Part shown: in pieces, positions 16,673 to 24,763 of the stretch | Layout of the letters: each line of letters opens with the position of its first letter | How positions within the stretch are numbered: the stretch's first letter is position 1 | DNA from: Phocaeicola fibrisolvens | GTDB lineage: Bacteria; Bacteroidota; Bacteroidia; Bacteroidales; Bacteroidaceae | Assembly (NCBI RefSeq): GCF_025567125.1 | Contig: NZ_JAOQJI010000008.1 | Coordinates: 65,230-129,229, forward strand | Reading direction: 5' to 3' | Length of the DNA stretch: 64,000 bases | Made by a program: the position numbers and the translations under genes | The notes under the pieces: generated by a model | Told to the model about the DNA's origin: nothing | Database searches by the model: none | The model's input: the letters and a program-made list of their open reading frames with translations, nothing else

Positions 16673-19042
16673 TTATTTAAACTTGAGACGGAGAGTCTGC
16701 ACGACTTCTGCACCTTTGTTCATCCCCTTGGCTTTGATTCGGACAACGGCCTGGCCTTTTTTGCCGTTGGAACGTATGACGGCCAGTGCACGGCCTTTCC
16801 ATAAATGATGTGTCTGGTCGAAAGTGGGGTCTACGTCTTTGATGTCTGCGTTGCCTAAGGCTTGCAAAGTGCCTGCTCCTTGTACGGAAACAGACAGAAG
16901 GTTATCGGCTATTGGGACTATATGACCGGCTTCATCGATTGCTTCTATTACCAGGAAGGAGAGGTCTTGTCCGTCGGCATGCAGTACCTCTCTGTCTGCT
17001 GTCAGACGAAGAGAGACTGGAGCACCGGCGGTAGACAAAGTGGTGGTTTCCATTACTTTTCCGTCGCGTAGACCTTCTGCTTTCAGCACTCCCGCTTTGT
17101 AAGGCAGTGAGAAGATGGCTTTCATTTCGTTGACGGACTTTTCTGCTATCAGTTGGTTGTCCAGATAAAGGCGGACTGTGGGGTAATGGGAATAGACTTC
17201 CACTTCAATGGGTTTGTTCTCATGGCCGGGCCAGTTCCAACATTCAAATGTGGGCCAGGTAGACCAGGAGGTAGTCCGTATCTTGCCTTTGTATCCGTCG
17301 GGTTCTTTGACGGCAATGTATAGATGTTCCTTCCCGTTTTCATTCCAGAGCATGGAACGGTAATGGCTGATGGGTTTGCGTTGGCCGGTCAGATCAATGT
17401 CTCCGCAATAGGAGGCATGCCATGGATAGAGCGGGCGATGATAGTGTTCGCCAGGCAGGTCACCATCGTAGTACCAGCGTCCGATGCCGGATTCACCGAT
17501 ATAATCCATGGCTGTCCACACAAAATCGCCGATGACGTATGGATGGTCTTTTACGGTTCGGAAATTTCTCCATGCATCGTTCGGAAATGATTCTGTCTGT
17601 ACCATTACTCGGGAAGGAGCACGCAGGTGGTCACTTTCTGCCTTGTGTATCATATAGTTGTAACCCACAATGTCGTGGGCTTCAGCCAACGGGTCGTAGA
17701 TTTCCCAGTCACTGTCCCAGGCCGCGAGTGCGGACGTGACCGGACGGGTAGGGTCCAGTTTCCGGCAAAGCGCAGCCAGTTTGCGGGCGGTAGTCACAAT
17801 CTCTATCTTTTTGCGTTCAATGACCTCATTACCGATACTCCAACAGAAGATACTGGGATGGTTGCGGTCCCGGAGAATCATTGCTTTTAAATCGCGTTCC
17901 CACCATTCGTCGAACAAGGTGTGATAATCATAGGTATTCTTTGCCTCACGCCATCCGTCGAATGCTTCATCGATGACCAGCAATCCCACTTGGTCACAAG
18001 CATGGAGGAAAGCCTCCGAAGGTACATTGTGGGAAGTACGTACGGCATTGAATCCTGCCTGTTTCATCAGTTCTGCCTTCCGGAATTCTGCGCGGTCGTA
18101 TGCGGCTGTTCCCAGTATGCCGTTGTCGTGATGCAGGCATCCGCCGTTCAGCAAGATGGATTTTCCATTCAGAAGAAGGCCTTTTTCGGCTGAATAGGTT
18201 ATTGTGCGGAAGCCGAAAGTTTCGTCTGCACGGTCCAGGGTGTTCCCTTGCTCGGCTACTGTGACTTGTGCGGTATACAGGTTCGGGGATTCGGGACTCC
18301 AGGCTTTGGCTTCCGGAACCTGGAAGCGTTGTTCGGCCGTGATGTGTGCTTGGGGTTGCAGGTCATAAGTGCTCTTCTTGACTTGTCCGGCTATTTCCAT
18401 GGAAACCTCGACTGTTTTGCGCTCTGCACTTTCATTCACAATTTCCGTCTTTACTATGGCTGTCTGCAAGTCGGGTGTCTGAATCTGGATGCCCCAGTCG
18501 GCTACATGGACTGGATTTTTTTCTATCCACCAGACGTTCCTGTAAATGCCCGATCCGGTGTACCATCGGCAGTTTTTCTGTTTTGAATTGTCGACACGTA
18601 CCGCAAGGATATTCTTTCCGGTTTTCACATAAGGGGTGATATCGACAAAGAAAGAAGAATAGCCATAAGGATGTCCGCCTGCACGCTGTCCGTTGACGTA
18701 TACATCTGAATTCATGTACACCCCTTCAAAATAGAGTTGCAGTTTCTTTCCATTGGCTTCTTTAGGTACATTGAACGTTTTTCGGTACCAGCCGGTTCCG
18801 GTAGGCAGATAGCCGCCGTCGTTTCCTGCCGGAGCCTCTTTGTCGAATTTTTGTTCGATGCTCCAGTCGTGTGGCAGTACCAGTTTCTTCCATGAAGCAT
18901 CATCGAAGGTTTCATTTTTGGCGATTAGGGTATCACCTAACCAAAATCTCCATCCCTCATTGAATAATTGTTTCCCGGATGATGCTGAAACCGACAGTAC
19001 GATTATCCACATCATTCCTAAAATAAGCAGTCGTTTTCTCAT
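16673..19042 (-). CDS. GH2 beta-galactosidase-type enzyme with DUF4982
   Basis: 789 residues, signal peptide ending near VSASS. A sugar-binding jelly roll (about 25-180, WYRKTFNVP, GSGIYRNVWW), an Ig-like domain, and a TIM barrel (about 290-590). The acid/base is E406 in WSIGNEV; the likely nucleophile is E484 in VQTES, followed by DFVWTAMDYIGE. A DUF4982 module follows (about 600-670), then a C-terminal Ig-like domain. GH2 enzymes remove beta-linked galactose, mannose or uronic acid; the DUF4982 form is mostly annotated as beta-galactosidase. A -7 box TATCTTTG lies at 19081-19074. It could remove galactose from complex N-glycans, but it is a separate transcription unit from the SusC operon. 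Confidence 0.9.
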   Translation of the reverse strand: MRKRLLILGMMWIIVLSVSASSGKQLFNEGWRFWLGDTLIAKNETFDDASWKKLVLPHDWSIEQKFDKEAPAGNDGGYLPTGTGWYRKTFNVPKEANGKKLQLYFEGVYMNSDVYVNGQRAGGHPYGYSSFFVDITPYVKTGKNILAVRVDNSKQKNCRWYTGSGIYRNVWWIEKNPVHVADWGIQIQTPDLQTAIVKTEIVNESAERKTVEVSMEIAGQVKKSTYDLQPQAHITAEQRFQVPEAKAWSPESPNLYTAQVTVAEQGNTLDRADETFGFRTITYSAEKGLLLNGKSILLNGGCLHHDNGILGTAAYDRAEFRKAELMKQAGFNAVRTSHNVPSEAFLHACDQVGLLVIDEAFDGWREAKNTYDYHTLFDEWWERDLKAMILRDRNHPSIFCWSIGNEVIERKKIEIVTTARKLAALCRKLDPTRPVTSALAAWDSDWEIYDPLAEAHDIVGYNYMIHKAESDHLRAPSRVMVQTESFPNDAWRNFRTVKDHPYVIGDFVWTAMDYIGESGIGRWYYDGDLPGEHYHRPLYPWHASYCGDIDLTGQRKPISHYRSMLWNENGKEHLYIAVKEPDGYKGKIRTTSWSTWPTFECWNWPGHENKPIEVEVYSHYPTVRLYLDNQLIAEKSVNEMKAIFSLPYKAGVLKAEGLRDGKVMETTTLSTAGAPVSLRLTADREVLHADGQDLSFLVIEAIDEAGHIVPIADNLLSVSVQGAGTLQALGNADIKDVDPTFDQTHHLWKGRALAVIRSNGKKGQAVVRIKAKGMNKGAEVVQTLRLKFK

Positions 19043-19167
19043 AATATTTAGTATTGTTCTTCATACGTAATCGCAAAGATAAATAAACTGTTTGGAAATC
19101 TGGTGATATTTAATCAGTTTGAAAGGTAGATGGTGTGCAAAGTAAAAGAATATGATATAAGCTGGTC

Positions 19168-19196
19168 TGTCAGCTGAAATGTCAGGAAGATGTCAG
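19168..19196 (+). repeat. Three TGTCAG direct repeats upstream of a promoter
   Basis: TGTCAG occurs at 19168, 19180 and 19191, 12 and 11 bases apart, so all face the same side of the helix. The last copy ends 8 bases before the -33 box at 19205. The layout resembles an activator-binding site. Confidence 0.5.
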
Positions 19197-19204
19197 TAAA
19201 GTTT

Positions 19205-19237
19205 TTTGGTCGTTATAGGCTACGGAATGTAGTTTTG
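19205..19237 (+). promoter_or_regulatory. Bacteroides-type promoter for the 19271 gene
   Basis: TTTG (19205-19208), 21-base spacer, TAGTTTTG (19230-19237): a full consensus match. A start of transcription near 19244 excludes the TTG at 19241 as the start codon. Confidence 0.72.
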
Positions 19238-19270
19238 TGATTGAAGTTAAAAAATAGATTGAAGTGGAAT

Positions 19271-19942
19271 ATGAAGGGAAATGTGCATTATGTAGGAATG
19301 CGTCGTTTTTTGATTCTGTTTGTGTTGGCTCTTGTGGCAGGCTCTCTTTTTATCACGCAGAAAAAGGAGAAAGACGAAACTCCGCTTCCCGAGAAACTGG
19401 AAAAGGTGATGCGTACCACGCGGATGAATACCTATCGGGACCCTTTTTATGGGTATGTGATACATTATCCGTCCTTTTTCGAGCAAGTTTCCAATCCGCA
19501 GGTGAAAGAAAAAGGATATTGCCAGTTCCGTTTTTGGAATGTGGAGCAGATTGTACAGACTGCGTTTGTGCTTCCCAATCTGGACAGCCTGACAGTGGCG
19601 CAGGGAATGTCTCGTTTTGCCCGGGAACTTCATGCCACTTATCAACGTGAGGAGGGTGATTGCTTTATCCTTTCAGGACCGCTTCATTTGGAAAACCGGG
19701 AGGTGGCAGGGCATCGCTTTTATGCCAAGTACGTGCAGTGTCAGAAACTATGGTTCGTGCAGATTCTCACTTATCCGGAAAACTGTGCGCAGGCGGTGAC
19801 GCGGCTCATCCGGGAGATTGACCGTTGGAAAGTTTGGGAGAAAAAAAGGGAAAAGAAATTGCCTGAATCGTTTGACAGTGAGCCGCAGACTACTTCACCG
19901 TATGAAGGTCCTTGTTTCCCTTGGATATTGATTACCAACTGA
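19271..19942 (+). CDS. Membrane-anchored protein of unknown function
   Basis: 223 residues from the ATG at 19271; an ATG at 19298 is also possible. One N-terminal membrane helix (FLILFVLALVAGSLFI) is followed by a soluble domain with YGYVIHYPSFFEQ, FRFWNVEQIVQTAFV and KLWFVQILTYPENC, a pattern seen in small extracytoplasmic domains with a mixed alpha/beta fold. No family was recognised with confidence. The C-terminal tail is low in structure, and its stop overlaps the convergent AAA-ATPase pseudogene by 11 bases, so the present 3' end may have been altered by a rearrangement. Three direct repeats precede its promoter. Confidence 0.7.
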   Translation: MKGNVHYVGMRRFLILFVLALVAGSLFITQKKEKDETPLPEKLEKVMRTTRMNTYRDPFYGYVIHYPSFFEQVSNPQVKEKGYCQFRFWNVEQIVQTAFVLPNLDSLTVAQGMSRFARELHATYQREEGDCFILSGPLHLENREVAGHRFYAKYVQCQKLWFVQILTYPENCAQAVTRLIREIDRWKVWEKKREKKLPESFDSEPQTTSPYEGPCFPWILITN

Positions 19943-21066
19943 TTTCGGAGAGGAACCTCGTGAATCCTTCTTCCACCTCTTTGTTGGGGAATCCCAGATA
20001 ATATGCCCGAAACTCTTTGTCGTATCCCTTGATGGTGAGATATCCGCTTTGGTACAGGATGGGTACAGGGTTGGTGTGCATCGTATCTATACCTTCCAGA
20101 GAGTCGGCATCTGCCATTTCTTCAGTGAAGCGATACAGGTTATAGCGACTGTGTTTGAGCAACTCGACCAGGAAGGTAGGTGTTCCCGTTTCGAACCAGT
20201 AGCTTCCAAACCTCATTTGGGCAAAGGTATTCAGCAGACTGAAGGGGTTGTAGATGTCTTCACTTTTTTCGGTGAAGTGATATCCGTCGTACATTTCCTT
20301 GAGCGTGGCCTTGGTCTCTTTCTCCGTCATGCCGTTCTTTTCACCCAGTTCGATGATATCCTCCTTGAAGTCACGGTATAATTCTTCCTCCGTGATACCG
20401 CACAGACTGGCGAAACGGTTATTCATGGAAATGTCCATCAGGTTGTTCAGGTCGCTGAATACGCTTACCTTGCAGAATTTGGTTACTCCGGTGAGCAAGG
20501 CAAACTTGATATACTTGTCGCAGCTTTTCATTACTCCATAAAAGGCCTTCAAGGTATTGCGGTAGTCAGTCATCAGTTCCTCGTTGCCGATGACCTGAAG
20601 CATGGGTTTGTCGTATTCATCGATTAAGGATAACCACGTTACGTCCTGTCTTTTCGGCCGCCCGCTGGATGATACCTTGAAAACGCAGGGATAGGCTGGT
20701 TTCACTGGGACGGGTGCCATATCTTGATTCCCAACCACATAGCATATCATTGAGCATGTCATACAAGCTGTCTGGCGTATCATATTTTTGAGCGTTCAGA
20801 TCCAGATGCAGAATAGGATATTCAGTCCATTCTTTTTCCAGCTTTCCCATGGAAAGTCCTTCAAACAGTTCTTTTCTCCCTTGAAAATAGGCTTCCAGCG
20901 TGGAAATAAGCAAACTCTTTCCGAACCGCCTGGGACGGCTGAGAAAATAATATTTACCACTCTCGTCAAGCTTGTAAACCAATGCGGTCTTGTCGATGTA
21001 GCAGTAGTTTCCTTTGCGGATTTCTTCAAAACTTTGTATGCCTATCGGATAATTCTTTTTCATCAT
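19932..21066 (-). pseudogene. AAA-ATPase-like / PD-(D/E)XK family protein, frameshifted and C-terminally truncated
   Basis: The N-terminal part (21066 down to about 20625) starts MMKKNYPIGIQSFEEIR and has the P-loop region RPRRFGKSLLIST. The frame then breaks inside the Walker B strand: it reads VVILNR-stop, while the next frame continues as LIDEYDKPML without loss. One extra base in the run at 20624-20625 explains this. The second part continues to TIKGYDKEF and PNKEVEEGF and then stops at SEISW. Full-length relatives continue into a PD-(D/E)XK nuclease-like domain, which is missing here. The family is abundant in Bacteroidales and of unknown role. Two separate lesions make a dead gene likely, though a sequencing error could explain the frameshift alone. 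Confidence 0.85.
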
Positions 21067-21181
21067 TGGCTTGAATTTACCTACCCATACATTATGGAGA
21101 TATATGGAGGGGGATGTTTCTACAAATGTAATGAATTTTATTTCATGTACAAAGGATATGGTTTTTCTTCCTATTCTTGAA

Positions 21182-21199
21182 ACTACCCTACAGGGTAGT
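21182..21199. promoter_or_regulatory. Palindrome upstream of the broken outer-membrane receptor gene
   Basis: ACTACCCTACAGGGTAGT, two perfect 8-base arms. It ends next to where a -33 box would lie relative to the imperfect -7 box GAACTTTG (21221-21228). Possible operator. Confidence 0.4.
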
Positions 21200-21255
21200 G
21201 GAAAAGTCTCGCGAAGTATGGAACTTTGCAGCAGAAATTAAAAAGCTACTATGCA

Positions 21256-23583
21256 ATGAAGAAAATGAAAAGATTCTTGTACCTGCTTATAGGTGTTGTA
21301 TTGCCTGTAAGTTTATCAGCACAAACCGTAAGTGGAAGATTGATGGATGAGAACAGCCAGCCGTTACCCTACGCCAACGTGGTACTATTGTCGTTGCCGG
21401 ATTCGGTGTTTGTGAGTGGGACCATCAGCGGGGAGGACGGTTCCTTTAAGCTGGAAGCCACATCGAAAAAACAAATTCTAAAAATATCCACCATTGGATA
21501 TAAGACGGTGTATAAACCGATAGCTCCGGCCAATCTCGGTACTGTTCAGCTCGTAGCGGATGCACAGCAGTTGGGAGAAGTCGTAGTGAAGGCCGATTTT
21601 CCGAAAACACGTGTAAAAGGGAATGCCATGGTGACGACCGTAACAGGGAGTGTGCTGGAAAAAGCCGGAACAGGCAATGACCTGCTTGACAAAATACCAG
21701 GCTTGTCGGCTGAAGACGGCTCAGTGAATGTATTTGGAAGCGGAGCCGCGGAAATCTACATCAACGGAAGAAAAATGAGAAACAGCTCGGAACTTGACCA
21801 ACTGTCGTCCGACAATATAAAGAGTGTAGAGGTACTCCGTAATCCCGGTGCCCGATACGATGCTTCGGTAAAAGCGGTTGTACGGATTATAACCAAAAAG
21901 CTACAGGGGGAAGGATTCGGCTTCAGCAACCGTGCATACTTGGGATACTAGTATGACCTTGCCCTGCTCGACCAGTTCAATTTCAATTACCGTAAGGGAG
22001 GATTCGACCTCGGAGGAATGTTATTCGGCAGGGACAACAAGTTTGAAGAGAACAAGATGCTGACACAGAAAACCTGTCTGGATAAAGTATGGACACAAAA
22101 TTCGGATATGAAAAGTCCGTTTCATACCCAGAACATTGCAGCCATGCTTTCATTGAATTATCAGTTTAACGAAAATCAGGTAATGGGAGTAAGGTATGAC
22201 TTTGACAGAAGCCCTCTGATTGAGATGCAGTTGAACATGAATACTTCGATTCATGTAGATAATACCCTGGAAGAAGAAAGTAAGAGTCACACACATTCAG
22301 TCACAACAAATAATAAGCATACGGTAAATGCTTATTATAACGGTAGTTTTAATGACTGGAATGTTGATTTGAATATAGACGGAATGTGGTTGGACAATAA
22401 TAATCCCATTGTGACAGATGAATATGTCAGGCAATCGGACAAGACGGAAGTAAACAGCATTGTCCATACGCAGAGTAACAGTCAGAATGAACTTTATGCA
22501 GCCAAACTGATTGTTGATCATCCGTTATGGGGTGGCAGTTTCTCCATAGGCGGTGAATATACCTACAGTAACCGCACAGACAGCTACGTAAACGATGAGC
22601 ATGTGATATCTGACAACGAAAACAAAATCAAAGAAAACGCCGTATCTGCCTTTGCCATGTACGCACACAGCTTCGGTCAACTACAAGCAGAGGCGGGTGT
22701 GAGGTATGAGCATCTGAACTCCGATTACTATGAGTTCGGGAAAAGGATGGATGAGCAAAGCCGTAGATATGATAATGTATTTCCTTCCATATCCCTGTCA
22801 TATCCTATAGGTAAGACCCAACTAATGATAAGTTATTCAGGTAATATAGAACGACCTAGCTACAACAGGTTGTCAAGTGCAGTAATCTATGGCAATAAAT
22901 ATACATATGAGAGAGGGAATCCGCTTCTGTGTTCTTCGATACAGAATACCCTGTCGCTCAATACATCCTGGAAATGGTTGTATTTCAACCTGAATTACAG
23001 CCGTATTAAGGATATGCAGATACAGATAAGCAAATCCTATTCGGATGCAGATCCTTCCATTTCTCTGTTCACGTATACCAATGTTCCAAAGGTGGACAAA
23101 CTGAATGCCACTTTATCTGTATCGCCGACAATTGGTATATGGTCGCCACAATTCACAGCCATGTACAGCCAGCAATGGTTTGTGATGGACACACCGGACG
23201 GGCCAAAAAAACTCAATAATCCTATCGCATTCTTCAAGTGGGGCAATACATTTAGTTTTCCCAAGGATTTTCAGCTGAACATAGATTTGGAGACTTCCAC
23301 ACGAGGAGAAGACAGCAGCTGCCGTATCATTGAGCCGGGAAGTTCAGTAAATCTATCCTTATATAAAGGATTTTGGGGTGGAAAATTGTCAGTCCAACTG
23401 CAGGCTAACGACCTCTTCAATACCTCATCTTCAGACATACTGGTGTACAGCGGTAACCGCCTTACCATACTTGCTCCAGAGTCGCGCCGCAGTTTTGGTA
23501 TGACCATACGATACAAGTTCAATGCTACGAAGAGCAAATATAAGGGAACCGGAGCCGGAGACAGCCAGAAAAACCGTATGTAA
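21256..23583 (+). pseudogene. TonB-dependent outer-membrane receptor interrupted by one in-frame TAG
   Basis: Signal peptide (MKKMKRFLYL to SLSAQ), CarboxypepD_reg-like domain (TVSGRLMDENSQPLPYANV), plug (AGTGNDLLDKIPGLS, EIYINGRKM, IKSVEVLRNPGARYD) and a large beta-barrel of the OMP_b-brl_3 type ending near FGMTIRYKF. At 21949-21951 a TAG follows ...RAYLGY, at the start of the barrel. The frame continues past it as YDLALLDQFNFNYRKGG and runs open for more than 500 codons, so one base change (for example CAG to TAG) is the only lesion. Unless the stop is suppressed or is an assembly error, no full receptor is made. The TTG at 21226 is an unlikely start. Confidence 0.85.
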
Positions 23584-23586
23584 TTT

Positions 23587-23937
23587 ATGACTGCATCAAT
23601 TTCTTATATAAATCTCTCATGGGCAGTTGTGGGCATCATCGACAAGGATGTCCACAACTCCCTTCAATCCATGAAGCGTCCGGACGAACCGATAGAAGCT
23701 ACCATTGAAAGGTATGTCATCGGTTATCTTGGTTTCTGGCATATTGCCTATATTGATAAAGAAAAGATGAACAGATGTGACGATGAGAAGGTAATCGAAC
23801 TTGGACGGAAGAAAATGGAGGAATACATCACCTCACATCCACCTGTAGCTACTTTACCGAAGTTCTACATTGTGTTTCTAAATCAGCCTCAGATTGGCTG
23901 CGATGCCCACGGCCTCAGTGATGTTTTCTGCGTGTAG
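23587..23937 (+). CDS. Hypothetical protein, possibly 3'-truncated
   Basis: 116 residues, starting 3 bases after the receptor stop. The first about 98 residues look like a soluble protein (DEPIEATIERYVIGYLGFWHIAYIDKEKMNR, in two parts). The last about 20 residues are read antisense to the LuxR gene that ends at 23878, so the natural C-terminus has probably been lost. No family recognised. Confidence 0.4.
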   Translation: MTASISYINLSWAVVGIIDKDVHNSLQSMKRPDEPIEATIERYVIGYLGFWHIAYIDKEKMNRCDDEKVIELGRKKMEEYITSHPPVATLPKFYIVFLNQPQIGCDAHGLSDVFCV

Positions 23938-24642
23938 TTTCTCAAAGAGTTTCTTCTTGTGAAACTTGATGGTATTGGTATCAATAAAGAGAGTTTCTCC
24001 TATTTCCGTGTTCGACAGTCCTTTGACGGAGAGCTGGAGAATCTCCCTTTCACGGTCGGAAAGAATCAGCCTGGGCTGTTTTTTCCATCGTCTGCCCTCG
24101 AACGAATAGATATACCGGTCAGTACATGTATGGTCTGAAATAACTACATCTCCGATGTTCTTCTCCGGTGAAAGTGAAACGGTACATAGAGCCAGCCATA
24201 TATCCCCTTTGTCACTCAGCAAGATGGGGGTCAATTTGTGGTGGATAAGATGCGAATGTCTTTCTGAGGAACAGATATGAAAGTTATACTCAATGGACAA
24301 GTCAAGTCTTTTTTCTACCGGCTGGTCATAGTAAAACCGGAATCCGGCCTCGTTGATTTCCATCAGACGGTTTATTTCGTCAGGTGGAACCACCTCAAAA
24401 TAGAAGGCATAACCCTTATGTCGCACTTCTTCCGGTGAACGGCCGCAGAGAAACAGGGGGTTAGACGATACATAAAGGAAATTTTTGCGGTTATAGTCGA
24501 TGATGTACAGACTATGATTGGTGTTGCGGGCCAACGCATCGGCCATAGAAATGCAAACAGCCGTTTGGGCATATTCGCTGTCGGCGATTTGCATGTGTGA
24601 ATTGAGGGGACGGAAAAATTGGTTGAGCTCGTGTGATGTCAT
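23878..24642 (-). CDS. PAS-like sensor domain fused to a LuxR-type DNA-binding domain
   Basis: 254 residues. The N-terminal two thirds are PAS-like: SLYIIDYNRKNFLYVSSN, GYAFYFEVVPPDE and a long strand with LTPILLSDKGDIWLALC. The C-terminus (about 190-254) is a LuxR/GerE helix-turn-helix: LSDREREILQLSVKGLSNTEIGE, then DTNTIKFHKKKLFEKL. It has no phosphorylation domain, so it probably senses a small ligand or redox state in the cytoplasm. It is divergent from dnaE. The target genes are unknown; the broken receptor next to it is one candidate. Confidence 0.85.
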   Translation of the reverse strand: MTSHELNQFFRPLNSHMQIADSEYAQTAVCISMADALARNTNHSLYIIDYNRKNFLYVSSNPLFLCGRSPEEVRHKGYAFYFEVVPPDEINRLMEINEAGFRFYYDQPVEKRLDLSIEYNFHICSSERHSHLIHHKLTPILLSDKGDIWLALCTVSLSPEKNIGDVVISDHTCTDRYIYSFEGRRWKKQPRLILSDREREILQLSVKGLSNTEIGETLFIDTNTIKFHKKKLFEKLHAENITEAVGIAANLRLI

Positions 24643-24703
24643 ATTGCTATCTTGTTTTGCGCTGTAAAGGTAAGGAAATTTTTCTTTAAAAATTTTGAGC
24701 TGT

Positions 24704-24735
24704 CTTGTCTCTTCCCTAAAAGATGGGTATCTTTG
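24704..24735 (+). promoter_or_regulatory. Promoter for dnaE
   Basis: -7 box TATCTTTG (24728-24735) is a full match; CTTG (24704-24707) 20 bases before it is a 3 of 4 match to the -33 box. It leads to the ATG at 24764. Confidence 0.55.
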
Positions 24736-24763
24736 ACTCGTTTTTCATTTAACATTGACACTC

